Shown here in pieces: positions 58,585 through 64,000 of a stretch of 64,000 nt of DNA. Positions within the stretch are counted from its first letter, which is position 1. The number at the start of each line of letters is the position of its first letter. The position numbers and the translations under genes were made by a program. This stretch comes from Adineta steineri (lineage: Eukaryota > Rotifera > Eurotatoria > Adinetida > Adinetidae). The stretch spans positions 620,251 through 684,250 of the forward strand of contig CAJNOI010000035.1 of the NCBI GenBank assembly GCA_905250115.1. Direction: 5' to 3'. The notes beneath the pieces were generated by a model that had not been told where the DNA came from, did no database searches, and worked only from the letters and a program-made list of their open reading frames with translations.

Positions 58585-60708
58585 AATACATAGAATGATT
58601 GAACAAAAATTAGAAGGAAACGTAGCTAGACTATCGTACTTCTAGACATTTATTTCTTATTCAACATCAACTATATAATTATATTTTAAATAATCAAATA
58701 CTAATTGATAAACATACGTTTGTTCTATCGTAGAAATTAAAATGTAATTCTACATATGTTGTCTTCGAAATATGAATTACAAATTCCTTTCGGGTGAAGT
58801 CAATAGATGTCTCTTTTCAACCATTGTAAATTGCTCGAAAGAAAATATTCAGATTAGTTATAGAAATCATATTCACTGTAAAATAACAGGAAATATATAT
58901 ATCTACAGCTATATTATGAAATAAAAAATTAAATGACAAAAAATATAATTGTCATTTCTAAAGATTTTGCTATATGTCATAAAAAATTAAATTATATAAT
59001 ACCTTATCAATGAACTAGCTTATTTTATTAATTTATATTTAATTATCTGATTATTTTAGTCAGGAAAATCTAATTAACAAATGAAGAATTCAATATTGAA
59101 GATAGAAAAAGTTTTTTAAGCATCAAAATCTATTTCCGTTTTTGTAGTTTATTATACAATTTGACATTTCTTTCTTTTATCTTATATATGAACATATATA
59201 TATAAAAGTTATAATTATGTATGTCAGTTCATCTATTGTTATGAACATACATTGGATTTTTTTCTTGTATCTTTTCGATGTCGTTTTTCTATGTACGTGC
59301 TTGTCCATAGAGAGAAAGCCAAATGAGTATGTTAAAATTAGATTATCATGATCAATCTTCTTATAGTTAAAGAGGAAAAAAATGGTCAGTCGGTCAACAG
59401 TAGCAGTCATATAGACAAGACCATCTGACACGCTTGTTGATTTCCTGTCTATCTCAATTTATGATTCAAGTGACTTTGATAACATTACTGTTACGTTTTT
59501 CATTGTTTTCATATTTCTTCGGCAAATAGAAAGAAACAGACGATCTAGTCACATAAATTCTATCGAGTCTACGATGTTCGTCAAGTGTCTTCATACGTTA
59601 TGAGTTCAATTAATAATATCTATTTTTTCTTCTTTCTTTATGCTTGACAAATTACAGAGATAAAAAAATGCAGATGAGCTTTACGAAGCGAAAATAAATT
59701 TGATTATGAGCTTGTTCAGCGTATCTGACATCAGAAACATATACGCAAGGGCACTCTCTGACATAGATCAAATACGAACGACGAAAATCGGCAAAATCTA
59801 TTAGTGAAGACATATCGACGGAGTCTGTTTTCTTTCTTTTTTTTATTTCTCCTGAAGAATAAATATGTAATAAGAGTTCGATTTTGGTTAGGTTTTGTCA
59901 ATAGCCTAGACCCATCATCGAAATAACCAGAATAAATTTATATAGGATGTATTAATGTATCCAATTGCACGTGCATCCATCTTCGTATAGAGAATATAAC
60001 GCTACCAAAGTCAACATTCTATCAGAAACTATCAGCATGATTACTGAAGAATCCTTGGCCGTAACGATGACGCTCACTCGAGCAGAATATATTTGCATTG
60101 ATTAATCACATTCGTTCGATGAATTCATCTGGTTACAAAAAAGGAAATGACGCTGTGGTGCAATAGAAAAAAAAAGAAGTTTTTATTCTTCACTACGTTA
60201 TAATATCAATCTGAACCTAACCAAACATGAGTCTGTCATGACTAATTATTAATTTATTCATCTATAAAAATATTCGGTGTATATAATCTATCACTAACGT
60301 CTTGTTTTCATCATTAAGAATAAATATTATCAATCAAATATATAATATTAATAATAATAAAAAAGAATATATAATCTAGGACACGAACATATCAAACAAG
60401 AATTTTTTTTTTACATGAGAATCTTCTAGTTCTCTCTTCTTTTTAGACATCATGATCATATCTTTGGCTGCTTGTTGCAAATATTTATATTCAATTTATA
60501 ACATTGCTGGAGAGCGAATGAAAGATAGCAAAGAGAGAAAATATAGAGAGAGAAATAGAAACCAACTATTGGAACTTGTCGTCTTTCTCTTTCTTTTCTT
60601 TTCTCTAGTGAATTGTCGTCATAGACGTTTTCTCTCTTGTATTGCTAGCGCATCATAATAGTAGTGATGGTACTAGCGACAACAATTAGATGAGAACGAG
60701 AGGGAAGG

Positions 60709-60749
<41 letters not shown>

Positions 60750-61292
60750 AAGAAAGAGACTCTTCTATTTGTATGACCCACATCATTCGGCAGACAAGCA
60801 AAAATTATCAATCGAAGTCATTTGATCATCAAATATATATATATATATCTAGAAGTTTTGATAGACGACGGTCTGTTTTCGGTAAGTTTTGTATGTTATT
60901 GTTATATAAGCTTAATGAGAGAGACGATTAGGACTGGTATAACAAATAGTAAACGTGAAAACATTGATCGAAGATAAAGAAAGATAATTAATAGCTATGA
61001 CTTGCATTCCATCGATGTCTATTTCGAACTATATTGAATTCTTCTATTTCTGCCGAACAGACAATTTTACACTCAATTTAATATAAGAATTTTGTACTGA
61101 TGACTGACGTTGGTAAGAGAATAAAAAAAATATCATTTGCGATTCAGATTGAATAGTTATTACACAATCTAGTCATACTATTTCCTTCATCGACGGAACA
61201 TCATCTTATAATCATCTTGTTACTTTAGATCATTATTTCTTTTTTTTTTTGTGTTCCTCTCATTTTAACCATCTGATATTGATATTATCAAT
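58585..61292. other. Gene-free stretch, 5' flank of the next gene
   Basis: No convincing exon. A (GA)n microsatellite lies at about 60713-60745, and purine-rich DNA surrounds it. The 68-codon ORF at 60452 is low complexity. The promoter of the 61293 gene must lie near the right end. Confidence 0.45.
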
Positions 61293-62194
61293 ATGCAGAA
61301 TATGAAAAGTTATTTTTCTTCTTGGAAACCATTTTGGAAATCAACAAATAATTCTTGTCATTCCCGAACATTAACATTGGCACCATCAAATATTAATTTT
61401 ACAAGTTCAAGTTTAGGTGATTTAAGACATTCAGTCATCGATGAAAAATTAATGATTGATATATCAACAAAATTAATGGAAAGTGATTGTCCACCAAAAT
61501 TACAAATATGTGCACATAATAATCAATGGTTTGCTTTAAATAATAGTCATTTACTTGTCTATCGACAATTAGAACGTATTGGTCTCTGTGATACAGTTGG
61601 TATGATGAACCAATTAATTTTGATTTTAAATATTATCTATATGTTTTATTTAGTATGCGATATCATTCGAAGTCAAGATGTACCTGTTGGTATACGACAA
61701 ACACTTATACCTGTTACAACAACTGATCAAGAACAACATCATTGTTTTCAACATTCAAGACGGCGTCATAGTGATCAATATATGCTTATGGACGAAGAAG
61801 GTAAATTTGATTTCTTTTTTTTTCCTTGATGTTTAAAAATTAGTAATATTGTTATAGGACAGCAAAATCAAGATGAGATATTATATTGTGCTGATACTCA
61901 AATAGACTCATGTGGTTACTTTGAAGGTGAAGATCAATGCGATTGTAGTGTTGTAACATATGGTGAAAGTGATCATGATGAAGAATCTGAAGATGAGCAA
62001 ACAGATGATAATTATGGTGGTAAGGATGAGAAGAAAATTTTCTATTGTAAAAACTTCATTGATTCTTAGAATGGCAAACAAGTCCATCAGTACCTGTTAC
62101 ACAAATTAGTACAATCAGTGATAATCGATTAGATGATATCGATAATGACGATGAAATCGAAGATAATCAGAAAGAGATGCAAAGTTTATTATAA
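61293..62194 (+). CDS. Conserved protein of unknown function with WFALNNSHL motif
   Basis: Four exons: 61293-61599, 61654-61800, 61858-62019, 62070-62194 (246 aa, phases match). The core reads QICAHNNQWFALNNSHLLVY, then RQLERIGLCDTV joined by splicing to VCDIIRSQDVPVGIRQTLIP. I recall this pattern (hydrophobic W-F/Y-x-x-N-N-S/R-x-L-x-V-x-R-x-L-E, then a Cys-containing G-K/L-C) from uncharacterised animal and protist proteins, but know no function. The C-terminal half is very acidic (DHDEESEDEQTDD; DIDNDDEIED) with a few Cys. Reading straight through intron 1 would insert a hydrophobic stretch that looks like a membrane helix; it is intronic (GTATGATG...TTTATTTAG). Confidence 0.75.
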
Positions 62195-62568
62195 TCAACA
62201 AACGAGCGAGAGAGAGAAAGAAAGAAAAAAAACGCCAGGCGACTTCCTTTTTCTTCTTCTTCTTGTAATTATACCATATAGTCTTCCTCTTTTACTTTTT
62301 TCTTTCTTTCTTTTTTGTTTTTTTTTTTATTTCTTTAAAAAACAATTTATTTATTCGTTGTTGTTAGTATAAACAAACATGGATAAGATGCTAATAAAAA
62401 TAAGACTTAAAATAACAGAACAAAAGAAAAAGAAGAACAAAACGAATATTATCATAATAAAAAAAAGAGAAGAAAAACAACGAGAGATATATTTTGATCT
62501 TCAATTAATAACCATAGAAAAATATTCTTTTACGAGATAATGTCTTAAAATTGTTGTATATTGCGATA
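62195..62568. other. Spacer between convergent genes
   Basis: Both flanking genes end here (plus-strand gene at left, GLG1 on minus at right). A/T- and C/T-rich simple sequence; probably the two 3' UTRs. Confidence 0.6.
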
Positions 62569-63509
62569 TTATGTGTTATATTTGCTAACACGACGATAAC
62601 GTATACATGGACGACTAACACATCCAGTTAGAAATATGACGGATATGATTATAAAAATAATACCATAAAGATAAACATTATTTTTCGAATTGATAATATG
62701 TTTTGTTAAATCACCTATATTATCAACATCAGAAATCTAAAAAAAATTCAAATTTTATTTTTAATCGATAATGTAAATTAAATTTAACTTACACTACTCC
62801 ATAATTCTTGTCGTTTAGATAACATATCTTTACAAGATTTCGATACCGGTTTTTTAGTTCTTAATAAACATTGTAATTGTTTACCACTTCCTATATTTGT
62901 AGAAATATTTTGTCAAAGAATTTATTCAATAAAAATTCTATTACCTATTGGAACATCATTACAATATTTGAGAATATCAGCTTGACAAGTAACTAATAGA
63001 CCAGGATCGACATGTACATCAGCTCTTCCTTCTTTTATAATTCGTAGAACTTGTTTTTTACATTCTACATCAGTAAGTTTCTTTTGTTGAAATAATAATT
63101 TCAAACAATCTTCTTGATCCGAGCCGACACAAAAACTTGCAAGAGTTTTTTTACATTTTTGATAAAGTTGAACATCAAGTTGAATATCAAGTTTTGATGC
63201 TTGAACAACATCAATTATTTCTGTTACACATTGTGGTTCTAATTGATTTTTTGTATCAGCATATTTTGAACGTAAACATTCAATGACACGACCACCCATA
63301 TCACGATCTTGAACTTCATCTGATTCTTCTATATATTTAAATGAAAATTTTCAATAAATTATTATTAAGAAAATATATTTTACCTTTATTTTTGTCATTA
63401 TCATCATTTGATTCATCAGCAAGATCATCATCAGTAATTATTACATTTGAACAAAATTTAGTAACATCTCGATGACAATTAGTGATTAAATCTTTATGAA
63501 ATCGAGCAT
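62569..63509 (-). CDS. GLG1: Golgi apparatus protein 1 (GLG1/ESL-1), 3' exons (partial)
   Basis: Last five exons: 63384-63509, 62945-63328, 62793-62890 and 62569-62736 read in phase, with the 5' part beyond the window (four exons visible, more upstream). GLG1 is a type I membrane sialoglycoprotein of the Golgi that binds FGFs and E-selectin through about 16 Cys-rich repeats. Visible repeats: FHKDLITNCHRDVTKFCSN, VIECLRSKYADTKNQLEPQC, LYQKCKKTLASFCVGSDQED and LLVTCQADILKYCNDVPIG. They are followed by KSCKDMLSKRQELWSS, a single C-terminal membrane helix (YLYGIIFIIISVIFLTGCV) and a short basic tail (RPCIRYRRVSKYNT), as in the family. The first exon shown begins in phase 1 after TTTAATTTAG. The ATG at 63299 is internal. 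Exon count from sequence: four are certain. Confidence 0.9.
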
Positions 63510-64000
63510 CTAAATTAAAAGAAAATAATCGATTTTATTCTTATTTCATAAAATATGAACAGAACGAATGATGAGGGGTTATTTTGATTATTTAATTTCA
63601 TTATAATATATGATGAAAAATAAAGAGACTTGTTTTCCCCATTTGCTAATTAGATTGGAGAATATTGCCTTTGGAGAATAATATTTTTCTTCGTATTTTT
63701 CCTATCATCATTTATTTATCTCATCCATTTTTATTGCCTTCTTGATTAAGTATATAACACATTAAAATTATAGTTTTTGAAAAAAAAAGAAAACGTTTTT
63801 TTTATCATAGTCTAAAAAGTTCTTCTTTTTTTTTATATTAACCCTTTAATGGAAAAGATGTGTTTTCTAAACAAGATATAAAGTATCTTTTAACCTTGAA
63901 TAGAATCAAGAACGATTTTTTTTCTCGATGTTATATTGTATATAGGAAATGCAAATTGTTCAATCATAAAAAGATTATAGTCTTCATATATATTCAATAA
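63510..64000. other. GLG1 intron or 5' flank, running off the window
   Basis: At least 490 bp of AT-rich sequence upstream of the acceptor at 63510. No further GLG1 exon seen, so this is a long intron by local standards. Confidence 0.6.

Noticed and set aside
60452..60658. 68-codon plus-strand ORF
   Set aside because: Low-complexity product of purine-rich DNA; no splice or domain support.

Overview
This window looks like nuclear DNA of a bdelloid rotifer, possibly a Rotaria-like species. The sequence is very AT-rich and genes have many short introns with plain GTAAGT/TTTAG borders. Conserved animal genes (an inner-arm dynein heavy chain, DEPDC5, GLG1) sit beside gene families that, from memory, are expanded in bdelloids: LDLa/EGF-ectodomain 7TM receptors, a two-transmembrane Cys-rich surface family, and IRG-like GTPases. 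The species call is inference; the animal origin is secure.

Layout. 1-2460: first ten coding exons of a DNAH7-type dynein heavy chain (minus, continues off the left edge). 2768-3433: small intronless protein carrying only the Spire-box/FYVE-like zinc finger of Spire. 4090-5585 plus 17978-18770: one RING + IRG-like GTPase gene, cut in two by a 12.2-kb contig (5686-17877) placed between two 100-N gaps. A 35-bp stretch is identical at the two outer contig ends, so the halves almost certainly belong together. The intervening contig holds a large LDLa/EGF receptor whose 7TM part is lost at the gap, then about 8 kb of gene-free DNA with a decayed tandem repeat and a GC-rich foldback element. 20859-27459: three tandem minus-strand paralogues of the two-TM surface family. 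27460-31330: gene-poor.

31914-40620 is the most striking part: a nearly complete DNA transposon of about 8.7 kb with ACACTG...CAGTGT ends, inserted at the edge of a CTAGTAC-type minisatellite and a hAT-like MITE. It carries two plus-strand genes. One is a nine-exon SAMD3-like protein whose SAM domain is split by intron 1. The other is a two-exon EnSpm/CACTA-like transposase lying entirely inside that intron. This reproduces the layout of plant En/Spm, where tnpD coding sequence lies in the first intron of tnpA. Downstream are a higher-order tandem array of micro-exon-like units with splice-site-like borders, an orphan terminal-exon candidate, and subterminal GAAACC motif clusters.

40621-44300: minisatellite remnant and several small repeats. 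44312-44762: broken reading frame. 45258-51988: complete DEPDC5 (GATOR1) gene, minus strand. 52709-54994: four-exon type II membrane glycosyltransferase-like gene. 57871-58584: weak coiled-coil gene. 61293-62194: four-exon conserved gene of unknown function, plus strand. 62569-63509: 3' exons of GLG1 (minus).

No rRNA, tRNA or CRISPR was recognised. There is no operon logic here. The meaningful groupings are the tandem paralogue array and the two genes of the transposon.
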